From NCBI RefSeq assembly GCF_041053105.1, contig NZ_CP163444.1:6604501-6668500 (forward strand): DNA of 64,000 nt. The letters run 5' to 3'. The notes under the pieces are model-generated. The model was not told where the DNA came from, ran no database searches, and was given only the letters and a program-made list of their open reading frames with translations. A program made the position numbers and the translations under genes. Positions 24,295 to 32,501 of this stretch are shown here, one piece after another. Within the stretch, counting starts at the first letter, position 1. Each line of letters starts with the position of its first letter. This stretch comes from Streptomyces sp. R44. Its GTDB lineage: Bacteria > Actinomycetota > Actinomycetes > Streptomycetales > Streptomycetaceae.

Positions 24295-25626
24295 ATGTCC
24301 GAACCCACCCACCCGCTGCGCGTGAGCGCCCGCGGGCTGCTGCGCCGGCGCGGCGTGTGGCTGCCCTCGGCGGTGATCCTCGGCCTGCTGTCGTTCGTCC
24401 TGTCGCTGCTCTACCTGGGCGCCGACAACGACCCGGCCGGCTACACCAAGGACCTGCCCATCGCCCTGGTCGACACGGACGAGGGCACCCGGGTCGCCGG
24501 GAAGGAGATCGACCTGGGCGCACAGATCACCGCGAAGATCACCGGGTCGGCCGACCTCAAGGAGAAGGTCGACTGGAAGCAGGTCGACCGCCGCACCGCC
24601 GAGGACCTCCTGGCCCGCGGCAAGGTGTTCGGCGCCCTCGTCATCCCCGACGACTTCTCCGCATCCGTGGCCGCCCTCGCCGGGCCCGCGCAGCGCACAC
24701 CGCACCCGCCGACCATGACGGTCCTCACCAACCCCGCCGCAGGAAGCTTCGGGTCCGCCATGGCCACGGAGATCAACCGCAAGGTCGTCGCGACCACCTC
24801 CGCGGAGGTGGGCAGGCAGCTGGGGCAGGCGGCCGCACACCGTGCGGCGGCCCAGGGCGCCTCCGCGCACACCGCCCCGGGCGCGGCAGCCCAGCTGATG
24901 ATCGCCGACCCGGTGCACATCTCCGTCCAGGAGGGCCACCCCCTCGGACAGCACAGCGGCCTCGGCCTGAGCGCCTTCTTCTACGCGCTCGTCCTCGTCC
25001 TCGGCGGCATGCTCGGCGCCAACGTCATCCACATGCAGGTGGACACCGACCTCGGCTACGTCGCCAGCGACAAGGGCCCGTTCCGTGCCCTCAGGCCCGT
25101 CCAGCACGCCACCCGGGTGCACCACTTCCTGGTCTGCTCGGTGCTCATGGTCGTGCTGTCGATGCTGACCTCCGCGCTCGCCATGATCGCGGCCGTCGAC
25201 GTCGTCGGCATCGACGCCTCCCACCGGCCGATGCTGTGGTTCTTCGGCACCTGCGCCACGGCCGCCATGGGCATCACCGCGCTCGCCCTGCTCGCCGTCT
25301 TCGGCACCCCGGGCCCGATCGTCTCGATGCTGGTCCTGATCGGCCTCGCCGTCCCGTCGGCCGGCGCCACCATCCCGATCCAGGCGCTCCCGGACTTCTA
25401 CCGCTTCCTGGCCGAGTTCGAACCGTTCCGGCAGGTCGTCGACGGCGTCCGGTCCATCCTCTACTTCGACGCACAGGTCGACGCCGGACTCGGCCGCGCC
25501 TGGACCATGGTCGGCATCGGCTTCGCCGTGTCGCTCGTCCTCGGCCTCGCCTTCACCCGGTTCTACGACCGCCGGGGCCTGCACCGCTCGACGCCCCACC
25601 TGGCACAGCCGGTTCCCGTCGGCTGA
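24295..25626 (+). CDS. ABC-2 / YhgE-Pip-like membrane exporter component
   Basis: A 443-residue membrane protein. A TM helix at about 18-42 (GVWLPSAVILGLLSFVLSLLYLG) is followed by a roughly 190-residue extracytoplasmic domain starting with the family's IALVDTDEGTRV, then five C-terminal helices. This is the ABC-2/YhgE (DUF3533-type) half-transporter layout; no ATPase gene is near. Such proteins move lipids, drugs or small peptides. It is divergent from a MerR regulator. ATG 24295 has GGGGGAG upstream. Confidence 0.8.
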   Translation: MSEPTHPLRVSARGLLRRRGVWLPSAVILGLLSFVLSLLYLGADNDPAGYTKDLPIALVDTDEGTRVAGKEIDLGAQITAKITGSADLKEKVDWKQVDRRTAEDLLARGKVFGALVIPDDFSASVAALAGPAQRTPHPPTMTVLTNPAAGSFGSAMATEINRKVVATTSAEVGRQLGQAAAHRAAAQGASAHTAPGAAAQLMIADPVHISVQEGHPLGQHSGLGLSAFFYALVLVLGGMLGANVIHMQVDTDLGYVASDKGPFRALRPVQHATRVHHFLVCSVLMVVLSMLTSALAMIAAVDVVGIDASHRPMLWFFGTCATAAMGITALALLAVFGTPGPIVSMLVLIGLAVPSAGATIPIQALPDFYRFLAEFEPFRQVVDGVRSILYFDAQVDAGLGRAWTMVGIGFAVSLVLGLAFTRFYDRRGLHRSTPHLAQPVPVG

Positions 25627-25666
25627 GAGGGGCCGGGGTCGCTGCGGCGGTGCGAGAATGCCCCGC

Positions 25667-26293
25667 ATGGACGCGCAGGAGTTCGATCGGCTGGTCCGGC
25701 GCGCGCGGGCGCTCGCCGGACACGGGTCGCGCCGGGTGCTCGGGATCGCCGGGGCGCCCGGGGCCGGGAAGTCCACGCTCGCCGGGCGGCTCGTCGCCCG
25801 GCTCGACGGGCTCGCCGTGCTCGTGCCGATGGACGGCTTCCACCTGGCGCAGACCGAGCTCGCGCGGCTCGGCCGGGCCGGGAGGAAGGGCGCGCCGGAC
25901 ACCTTCGACGCCGCCGGATACACCGCGCTCCTCGCCCGGCTCCGTACCCCCGCCCCCGGCACCACCGTCTACGCGCCCGCCTTCGACCGCTCCCTGGAGG
26001 AGCCTGTCGCCGGGGCGATACCCGTCGCGCCCGAAGTCCCGCTCGTCGTCACCGAGGGCAACTACCTCCTGCACGACGAGGGCGCCTGGGCCGGCGTCCT
26101 GCCCCTCCTCGACGAGGCCTGGTACCTGGAGCTCGACGCCCGCCGCCGCGTCCCCCGGCTCGTCGAGCGGCACGTCCGCTTCGGCAAGGACCGGGCCCAC
26201 GCCGAGCGCTGGGTCCACGACTCCGACGAGGCCAACGCCCGCCTGGTGGCCCGCGGCCGGGACCGCGCCGACCTGGTCGTGAGGATGAGCTAG
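25667..26293 (+). CDS. P-loop sugar/nucleoside kinase-like protein (FrcK/CoaA-like)
   Basis: A 208-residue P-loop kinase. Walker A is GIAGAPGAGKSTLAGRL (about 27-43), followed by PMDGFHLAQTEL and VVTEGNYLLHDEGAW, and a helical lid around VERHVRFGKDR. These match the PRK/uridine kinase/FrcK family. The substrate is not readable. The ATG at 25667 is preferred; an ATG at 25658 is in frame. Its TAG stop (26291-26293) lies in the CTAG target site of the following transposon. Confidence 0.8.
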   Translation: MDAQEFDRLVRRARALAGHGSRRVLGIAGAPGAGKSTLAGRLVARLDGLAVLVPMDGFHLAQTELARLGRAGRKGAPDTFDAAGYTALLARLRTPAPGTTVYAPAFDRSLEEPVAGAIPVAPEVPLVVTEGNYLLHDEGAWAGVLPLLDEAWYLELDARRRVPRLVERHVRFGKDRAHAERWVHDSDEANARLVARGRDRADLVVRMS

Positions 26294-26319
26294 GCAGTTT
26301 CGTTTGGATCAGCGGGCGA
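26294..26319 (+). repeat. Orphan left IS end
   Basis: A 25-26-base match to the left end of the IS at 28704 (GCA-TCTCGTTTGGATC-AGCGGGCG with two to three differences), then no similarity. It is the left boundary of the 3.3-kb unit. Confidence 0.75.
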
Positions 26320-26705
26320 GTTTCGGATGCCGTTGGTGATCTTGAATGGGGTATCTACCGTGCTGCGCGGCAGGTCTCCGCTTCGCGTGGCCCTGACGGC
26401 GTGTTGACCGACTCGGATGGTCCCCAGGATCGGAGGCTGGCATTGCGGCAGGCAGTGTCGGGCTCGGAGCCGGAACCGCGTGACCGCGTGACCGCCCTCA
26501 AGATCGTCGAAACCATCCAAGATATGGGCCAGGGCCAGGCGGGGCTCGCGTCCCCTGTACGGGTGTATCTCTCATCATTCCGGGTTGACGCCGTGTATCC
26601 GATGGAACCGCTCAAGTGGACCGGCGTGTGAAGTCCCAGACGCTCACCGGTTCTTCTTCCCGTGGGTGCCCGCTCGCGGGACCACCGAGGAAAAGGCCCG
26701 CATCG

Positions 26706-28703
26706 ATGGCGACGAACGGTGATCAGACAGAGGCACGGGACATCGCAGGCGGGGTACGCGACCTGCTGCGCGGGACCGGGTCACGCGCGGACGGCAAATG
26801 GATGCGGGGGCTGCGGCAGGCCCGGGAGAGCAACGTGCTCTTCGGGGTGGCCCTGCACGCCGCGGAACGCCGCAACCAGGGTCTGGGCCTGAACAGTCTG
26901 GAGCGGGACCTGCTGGACGCGCTCGGCACGATCCTCACCGACGCGGAACTCGCCGCCGCCGGCTCGGAGTACCGGGCCGCAGTTTCCGACCTCGGAGAGG
27001 TGGCGGTCCTGCCCAAGGTCGTCACCGACAAGCCGGTGTCCCAGGGATTTACCGTCGAAGACCTGAAGGCGCACCTGCCCAGGATCCGCGCGCAGAACGC
27101 CGGGCGGGCGAACTGCGCGGTCGTGGACCTGGGCGCGGTGAGCGCGGGGGCGCCGATGGACAGCCCGGGGTTCGAGGCGGCGGTGGGCGACGTCGGTTTC
27201 GGCACCACTGTGGTGGTGGGCCCGCCGCAGGTGGAGGCGGACACCGGCCCGGAGTATCCCGCCTACAACGCCAAGTTCCAGTTCGAGAGCTTCACCTGCC
27301 GGCGCGCGGTCGGCGACCAGTGGGGTGGCCGGGACGAGATCTACTGGACGGCCGGCTTGCGTTCGGACAAGCACGTCGCCCCGGCGTACAAGTCCTTGGA
27401 GTTCGGGGCGGTCAAGGAGGGCCAGACCCGCGCCTTCGCCAGCGTCGACAAGGTGGTGTTCGATGCGGAGGCCGCCAAGTTCGTGGCCGGGACGGTCATG
27501 GTGTGGGAGGCCGACGAGAGCCCGTCCGCGTTCTACCGGGCGCTGATGGGGTTCATCGACGCGTGGATGAACAAGCCCGTCTGGGTGGACATCACCCTCG
27601 GCATCATCACGGCCACTCCCGGCGGCGGCTACGCGGGCGTGGTCATGGACGTCATGGACTACGCGTTCCGGATCATCGTGGATCTGAACGAGGCGTTCCG
27701 CAACGACGACGACCTGTCCTGCCAGCGCACGTTCTTCTTCGACCGCAACGCGCTGGTGACCATGTACAACAAGCGGGACTTCGACTGGGACTTCAACGGC
27801 GACGGGCGCCACACCCTGCGGGTGAAGTACGCCGGCGAGCGACCGGTGTTCCCCACCGGAGCCCTGAAGTACCTCACCGTCGACGACGGCGCGACCGCTT
27901 GGAGCGCCCCGGTGTCCCTGGGCTGGAGAAGCGCCTCACCCGCGTCCCTGGTCTCCTTCGGCGGCAAACTCCACTGCATGTACGTCCGCCCGGGCGACCG
28001 CGCGGTGATGTGGAGCAGCATGACCAACGGCGCGTGGTCTCCACCCCAGCGCGTGAACTCCTGGTCCAGCGACTTCGTGCCGGGCCTGGTCGCCTTCAAG
28101 GGCAGGCTGTACGCGACGGTCATCGCGCTGAACGGCGACGTACTTCTGAGCACCTGGGCCGGAAGCGGGACGGCGTGGAGCACGACCACCCACCTCGCCG
28201 GGACGGCCAAGTCCGACCGGGCCGCGTCGATGTCCGCGAAGGATGACTACGTCTACGCCACGTACTACACGTACAACTGGCAGAGCTCCTGGAGAGGGGG
28301 GCAGATCGCCTACTCCTCCGACGGGCAAACCTGGAACCAGCTCTACCCGTGGCCAGCCGCCCACGAGACCGCCCACAGGGCGTCCATGACCACCCACGGC
28401 GACAGGAACTGGTTTGCCTTTCGCGAGCACGACGGAGTCAACTCGGTCGCCGAAATGCTCGGCATCGTCTGTGACTTCGTGCCCCCGCCGTCGGGCTGGA
28501 ACACACCGGAAGGCCCCACCCTGGCCACCCACAAAGGCAAGGTCTGGCTCGTCGCCCGCGGCAACGCGGGGCACATCCACGCCCTGAACACCCCCGACCC
28601 CAACAGCCCTTGGGTCCGCATGCCGAACGCCGACGTCGGCGCGATGGAAGGCGAACCCGGCGTCACCTCCCACAACGGCAGCCTCTACGCGATGTACCGC
28701 TAG
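26706..28703 (+). CDS. Passenger protein with C-terminal beta-propeller repeats
   Basis: A 665-residue protein of unknown function. Residues 1-110 are helical; the middle 110-400 has WGGRDEIYWTAGL and FDWDFNGDGRHTLRVKY, the latter an EF-hand-like Asp-rich loop. From about 400 the protein has five or six 40-50-residue repeats beginning with [LV]-x-[SA]-F-x-GKL-Y (SFGGKLHCMYV, AFKGRLYATVI, THKGKVWLVA, SHNGSLYAMYR), as in sialidase-like propellers. No signal peptide is visible. It is the only gene in the transposon besides the transposase, and its TAG stop forms the CTAG next to the IS. ATG 26706; GAGGAAAAGG lies upstream. Confidence 0.7.
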   Translation: MATNGDQTEARDIAGGVRDLLRGTGSRADGKWMRGLRQARESNVLFGVALHAAERRNQGLGLNSLERDLLDALGTILTDAELAAAGSEYRAAVSDLGEVAVLPKVVTDKPVSQGFTVEDLKAHLPRIRAQNAGRANCAVVDLGAVSAGAPMDSPGFEAAVGDVGFGTTVVVGPPQVEADTGPEYPAYNAKFQFESFTCRRAVGDQWGGRDEIYWTAGLRSDKHVAPAYKSLEFGAVKEGQTRAFASVDKVVFDAEAAKFVAGTVMVWEADESPSAFYRALMGFIDAWMNKPVWVDITLGIITATPGGGYAGVVMDVMDYAFRIIVDLNEAFRNDDDLSCQRTFFFDRNALVTMYNKRDFDWDFNGDGRHTLRVKYAGERPVFPTGALKYLTVDDGATAWSAPVSLGWRSASPASLVSFGGKLHCMYVRPGDRAVMWSSMTNGAWSPPQRVNSWSSDFVPGLVAFKGRLYATVIALNGDVLLSTWAGSGTAWSTTTHLAGTAKSDRAASMSAKDDYVYATYYTYNWQSSWRGGQIAYSSDGQTWNQLYPWPAAHETAHRASMTTHGDRNWFAFREHDGVNSVAEMLGIVCDFVPPPSGWNTPEGPTLATHKGKVWLVARGNAGHIHALNTPDPNSPWVRMPNADVGAMEGEPGVTSHNGSLYAMYR

Positions 28704-28718
28704 GCAATCTCGTTTGGA

Positions 28719-29591
28719 TCAGCGGGCGGACCAGAGGAAGATGCCTGCGATGCGCAGTCCGGCGCGGTAGATGGTGGCGGTCTTCTCGTAGCGGGTGGCG
28801 ATGCCGCGCCACTGCTTGAGGCGGTTGATGCACCGCTCGACGGTGTTGCGCTGCTTGTATGCCTCGCGGTCGAAGGCGGGCGGCCTGCCGCCGAGGCTGC
28901 CGCGCCGCAGCCGGTTCGCGCGCTTGGTCCGCCGGAATCGGGATCACTGTGCGGATACCGCGTGCGCGCAGGTGGTCGCGGATCGCACGCGAGGAGTACG
29001 CCTTGTCGGCCAGGACCACGTCGGGCCTGGTGCGAGGCCGTCCGCGCGGTCGGGGGACGCGCAGGCGAGCCATCACCGCGGTGAAGGCGAGAGCATCGCC
29101 CGCCTGGCCCGCGGCCAGCACGAAGGCCAGCGGCCGGCACCGGCCGTCCGCGGCGAGGTGGATCTTCGTGGTCAGCCCGCCGCGGGAACGTCCGATGGCG
29201 TGGTCGGCGGGCTCGCCGGCCGGGGCCCCTTTTTGCGGGCCCCGGCCGCGTGCTGGTGCGCACGAACGATCGTGGAGTCCACCGACAGGGCCCAGTCGAG
29301 GTCCTCGTCGGTGTCCGCTTGGGCCATGAGAGCGGTGAACACCCGCTCCCACGTGCCGTCGAGAGCCCACATCCGCAGCCGGTTGTAGACGCCCCGCCAG
29401 TTGCCGTACCTCTCCGGCAGGTGCACCCATTGCGAACCGGTCCGGAACTTGAACGCGATCGCGTCGATCACCTCACGGTGATCACGCCACCGGCCACCGC
29501 GCTTCGGCGTCCGGTCCGGCAGCAACGGCTCAATCCGCGCCCACTGCGCGTCAGTCAACGACACACCCAGACCAACGAGCAGAAGATCCAA
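28719..29591 (-). pseudogene. IS5-family transposase, frameshifted
   Basis: The first frame (from a TTG at 29591 or the GTG a few codons later) has LTDAQWARIEPLLPD, GGRWRDHREVIDAIAFKFRTG and DSTIVRAHQHAAG, containing the first DDE Asp. At 29226-29234 the message reads AAAAAGGGG and the next part (GRSRGGLTTKIHLAADG, VLADKAYSSR) continues in the -1 frame, as in programmed-shift IS5 elements. A second shift near 28917-28924 is not programmed: after IPIPADQ the frame must move again to reach RRGSLGGRPPAFD and NTVERCINRLKQWRGIATR. One extra base in a GCGCGCG run explains it. The element is probably inactive. Confidence 0.85.
29226..29234 (-). promoter_or_regulatory. Candidate -1 frameshift site of the transposase
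   Basis: Read on the minus strand the site is AAAAAGGGG, between the two transposase frames. Slippage of the lysine tRNA on the A-run gives the -1 frame that continues with the DDE domain. Confidence 0.6.
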
Positions 29592-29627
29592 ACGAAACTG
29601 CCTAGACGGGTACTACGCTGCCGGTCC

Positions 29628-30131
29628 ATGGACACGGACATGGACATGGTCGAGCTGGTCTACCGGCCCACGCGGGCCGACATCCTCGCCGGCGTCCTGG
29701 TGCGTGAGCGCCTCCGCCGCCTCCACCTGGTCCGGTGGGGTCTCACGGCGCTCTTCGGGGCCGGCGCCCTGCAGACCCTGACCGCGGGCCGACCCTCCGC
29801 GGTGTCCTTCGTCCTGGTCGCCTTCTGCGCCGTCCTCGTCTGGGCGATGCCCCGCCTCCAGGCCCACCACGCGCTGCGCACGGTCGCCTGGCAGGGCGAG
29901 TACCGCGCGTCCGTGGGCGGGACGGGGATCACGGTCGACACCGCGCACGTGTCGCTCCTCCAGCGCTGGTCGGTCTTCCGCGGCTACCGCGAGACCCGCG
30001 ACCACCTGGTGCTCCTCAGCCGCGACCCGAACATCCTGCTCGTGGAGGTGCTGCCGCTGCGCGGACTGCCCTCCCCCGAGGAGGCGGAGCGGCTGCGCGC
30101 GCTGGTGGACCGACAACTGCCCCGGCTCTGA
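29628..30131 (+). CDS. YcxB-like membrane protein
   Basis: A 167-residue protein with two membrane helices (about 38-75, LTALFGAGALQTLTAG and FVLVAFCAVLVWAM) and a C-terminal cytoplasmic domain of the YcxB type (GTGITVDTAHVSLLQRWSVFRGYRETRDHLVLL), resembling bPH-like domains. Function unknown. ATG 29628 is 22 bases from the right end of the transposon; TACTACGCT between them may be the -10, giving a leaderless or very short leader. The insertion probably removed upstream promoter sequence. Confidence 0.7.
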   Translation: MDTDMDMVELVYRPTRADILAGVLVRERLRRLHLVRWGLTALFGAGALQTLTAGRPSAVSFVLVAFCAVLVWAMPRLQAHHALRTVAWQGEYRASVGGTGITVDTAHVSLLQRWSVFRGYRETRDHLVLLSRDPNILLVEVLPLRGLPSPEEAERLRALVDRQLPRL

Positions 30132-30177
30132 GGCCGCACGCGGGGGAACAGCACCAGTACACGGCCCCGGGCAGCCC

Positions 30178-30945
30178 CTAGAGCGCCCCGGCCCCCGCGT
30201 ACGTGGGCGCCTTCACCGCCAGCTCCCCGCGCGCGTGTTCCGTCGCCGCCGTCGCCAGCGCCCTGATCAGGGGGTGCGGGCGGGTGCCGTCGCCCGCCAG
30301 TTCCGGCTGGAAGAGGGTCGCCAGGAAGAAGGGGTGCGAGGGGAGTTCGGCGATCCGGATGCCGCCCTCCTCGTCCACGCCCGTGAAACGCAGACCGTGG
30401 GCCCCCAGGGTGTCCAGGTGGCGGTTGTCGAAGCCGTAGTTGCAGTGGTACCGCTCCGTCGTCCGCTCCGCGCCCAGCGCCTTCTCGGCGCGCGAGCCCG
30501 GGGTGACCCGTACGACCCCCTCGTGGCCCACCAGCGAGCAGGCGAGCGGCGCGATCAGCAGGTCGTCCGGGTCGGCCGAGGGGTCGTTCTCGGCGTGCGC
30601 CGCCCGCTCCAGGCCGCAGACGTCCCGCGCGTACTCGATCAGGGCGTGCTGGAAGCCGGCGCAGGTGCCGAGGAACGGGATGCCGTCCTCGCGGGCCGTA
30701 CGGATCGCCGCGAGCGCCCCCGCCTCGCTCACGTACGGGCTGCCCGGCAGCAACCACACCGCGTCGAAGCGCCTCACCGCGCCCAGGGCCTCCGCGTCGG
30801 CCGTCGGGATCCAGTACGCGTCGAGGACGAGCCCGTCGCGCTCGGCGAGGGCGTCTAGGAGGAGGGGGATGCGGACGTGCGAGCGGACGTGCGGGGAGCG
30901 GTCGCCGACCAGGGCGATCCGGGGGGTGTGCGTCGGTGAGTTCAT
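30178..30945 (-). CDS. CTP-synthase-like glutamine amidotransferase domain protein
   Basis: A 255-residue class I amidotransferase fold. The nucleophile region FLGTCAGFQHALIEYARDV carries the catalytic Cys. The second half of the triad, FHPE in active enzymes, is FQPEL here, so the histidine is lost. The family is related to the C-terminal domain of CTP synthase but lacks the synthetase domain. It may bind glutamine-like ligands or act without ammonia release. ATG 30945 chosen; 30951 and 30954 are alternatives. Divergent from the TPR gene. Confidence 0.8.
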   Translation of the reverse strand: MNSPTHTPRIALVGDRSPHVRSHVRIPLLLDALAERDGLVLDAYWIPTADAEALGAVRRFDAVWLLPGSPYVSEAGALAAIRTAREDGIPFLGTCAGFQHALIEYARDVCGLERAAHAENDPSADPDDLLIAPLACSLVGHEGVVRVTPGSRAEKALGAERTTERYHCNYGFDNRHLDTLGAHGLRFTGVDEEGGIRIAELPSHPFFLATLFQPELAGDGTRPHPLIRALATAATEHARGELAVKAPTYAGAGAL

Positions 30946-31029
30946 GCCCATCATGCTGGGCGGCGCTGCCCGTTCACGTCCAACGATGATTCCTGGTCCT
31001 TCCATCACGGACGCTTATCCTCGCCCCGC

Positions 31030-31035
31030 TAGGGT
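31030..31035 (+). promoter_or_regulatory. -10 element for a leaderless TPR gene
   Basis: TAGGGT ends 6 bases before the ATG at 31042. This places the start of transcription at or next to the start codon. Confidence 0.5.
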
Positions 31036-31041
31036 GGGCGC

Positions 31042-31566
31042 ATGACGAACGATCACGACTGGGAGTCCCGCGTCACCGCCCTCTGGGAGCGCCTCGACGA
31101 CCTCGAACCCGCCGACTTCCGCGCCCGCGTCGCCGCCCTCGCCGCCGAGCGACCCGCCGACGACCCGGCCGCCGTCTTCGAGCAGGGCGCCGCCCACGAC
31201 TCCACCGGCATGCCCGAGCAGGCCGTCGTCCACTACGAGCGGGCCCTCGGCCTCGGCCTCACCGGGCTGCGCCGCCGCCGCGCCGTCATCCAGCTGGCCA
31301 GCAGCCTGCGCAACCTCGGCCGCCCCGACCGCAGCGTCGAACTCCTCACCGCCGAGCGCGCCCTCCCCGCCGACCGCCTCGACGCCGACGAACAGGCCCT
31401 CTCCGGCGCCGTCGACGCCTTCCTCGCCCTCGCCCTCGCCGACACCGGCCGCGACCGCGAGGCCGCCTCCCTCGCCCTCGGCGCCCTCGCCCCCCTGCTG
31501 CCCCGCTACAACCGCTCCCTGGCCTACTACGCCAAGGACCTCCTCAAGACGCCCTTCGGGTCCTGA
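31042..31566 (+). CDS. TPR-domain protein
   Basis: A 174-residue protein of tetratricopeptide-type helices. The AVFEQGAAHDSTGMPEQAVVHYERAL and RRAVIQLASSLRNLGRPDRSVELL stretches show the W/A-G-A spacing of TPRs, three units in all. It probably mediates protein interactions in the cytoplasm. The stop is 4 bases before the LysR start, so the two are an operon. A leaderless start is likely (no ribosome site). Confidence 0.8.
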   Translation: MTNDHDWESRVTALWERLDDLEPADFRARVAALAAERPADDPAAVFEQGAAHDSTGMPEQAVVHYERALGLGLTGLRRRRAVIQLASSLRNLGRPDRSVELLTAERALPADRLDADEQALSGAVDAFLALALADTGRDREAASLALGALAPLLPRYNRSLAYYAKDLLKTPFGS

Positions 31567-31570
31567 TCCG

Positions 31571-32452
31571 GTGGACCCGCACCTGCTCCGCACGTACGTC
31601 ACGGTCGCGCGGCTCGCCTCCTTCTCCGAGGCCGCGCGCGACCTCGGCTACACCCAGTCCGCCGTCTCCCAGCACATCGCCGCCCTGGAGAGCGACCTCG
31701 GACTGCCGCTGCTCACCCGGCGGCCCGTCGCCCCCACCCCGGCCGGGGAGCGGCTCCTCGAACACGCCGGCGCGCTGCTGCTCCGCCTCGAAGCGGCCCG
31801 CGCCGACCTCGACCGGTTCGCGGCCGCGCCCCGCGCGACCCTGGACGTCGCCGCCTCCCCGCTCGCCCTCACCCCCCGTACCCTCGCCGCCCTGCCCGCC
31901 AGCGGCGTCACCCTGCGCGCCCTGCCCCGCGAGGGGGTGCCCGTCGCCGTCGCCACCGGCGAGGCCGACGCCGGGCTCGTCGAAGGGATCGCCGCCCCCA
32001 GCGACCCGCTGCGGCTCGCGGACGTCGCCCCGCTCGCCGCGACCCGTGTCGCCGAAGAACCCCTCGCCGTCGTCCTGCCCGTCCACCACCCGCTCGCCGA
32101 CCGCCCCGGGCTCCGGCTCGACGACCTCGTCGACGCCCGCTGGCTGGACGCGCCCGACGCAGGCATCTCCCTCGACCGGCTCCGGGCCGTCCACGGCGGG
32201 CCCGGCGGGCGCGGCTTCCGCGACGCCCTGCGCTACGAGGGCACCGACACCCGTACCCTCGCCGCCCTCGCCGCCGCCGGGCACGGTCTGGCGCTGCTCC
32301 CGCTGCCCGCCGCTCAGGGCGTGCCCGGCGCGGCGGCCGTCCCCCTGGTCGCGCCCCGCCTCGTCCACCGCACCGAACTCCTCCTCCCGGCGGGCACGGG
32401 CCGCGAACCGTCCGGTCCGGTGGCCGAGTTCGCCCGACGGCTCAAGGGCTGA
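31571..32452 (+). CDS. LysR-family transcriptional regulator
   Basis: A 293-residue LTTR. The N-terminal HTH reads VDPHLLRTYVTVARLASFSEAARDL and TQSAVSQHIAALESDLG; the rest is a periplasmic-binding-like effector domain with the usual LAALAAAGHGLALLP near the C-terminus. It is probably co-transcribed with the TPR gene. The regulated target cannot be seen in the window. GTG 31571. Confidence 0.93.
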   Translation: MDPHLLRTYVTVARLASFSEAARDLGYTQSAVSQHIAALESDLGLPLLTRRPVAPTPAGERLLEHAGALLLRLEAARADLDRFAAAPRATLDVAASPLALTPRTLAALPASGVTLRALPREGVPVAVATGEADAGLVEGIAAPSDPLRLADVAPLAATRVAEEPLAVVLPVHHPLADRPGLRLDDLVDARWLDAPDAGISLDRLRAVHGGPGGRGFRDALRYEGTDTRTLAALAAAGHGLALLPLPAAQGVPGAAAVPLVAPRLVHRTELLLPAGTGREPSGPVAEFARRLKG

Positions 32453-32501
32453 CATCCGCAGTCGCTACCCTGTGCGCAACGGCGACGGAAGGCGGACGGG
32501 T

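Larger units (their letters stand above)
26294..29601. mobile_element. Candidate 3.3-kb passenger transposon (IS5-family ends)
   Basis: GCAGTTTCGTTTGGATC at 26294-26310 is matched perfectly and inverted at 29585-29601. CTAG flanks both sides (26290-26293 and 29602-29605), as a target duplication would. Inside are one passenger gene (26706-28703) and the 898-bp IS whose inner end is at 28704. The inner end differs at two of 17 positions, so the outer pair is the better-matched one. It lies between the kinase gene and the YcxB-like gene. The 26311-26705 stretch has no gene I can support. Confidence 0.65.
28704..29601 (-). mobile_element. IS5-family insertion sequence (IS427-like group), 898 bp
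   Basis: 17-bp ends (left 28704-28720, right 29585-29601, two mismatches) flanked by CTAG at 28700-28703 and 29602-29605. It encodes a two-frame DDE transposase. Size and frameshift organisation fit the IS427 group of IS5. Confidence 0.85.

Noticed and set aside
26401..26631. A 76-residue ORF in the left part of the transposon.
   Set aside because: No ribosome site, no recognisable motif and no codon-position G/C bias that would support coding.
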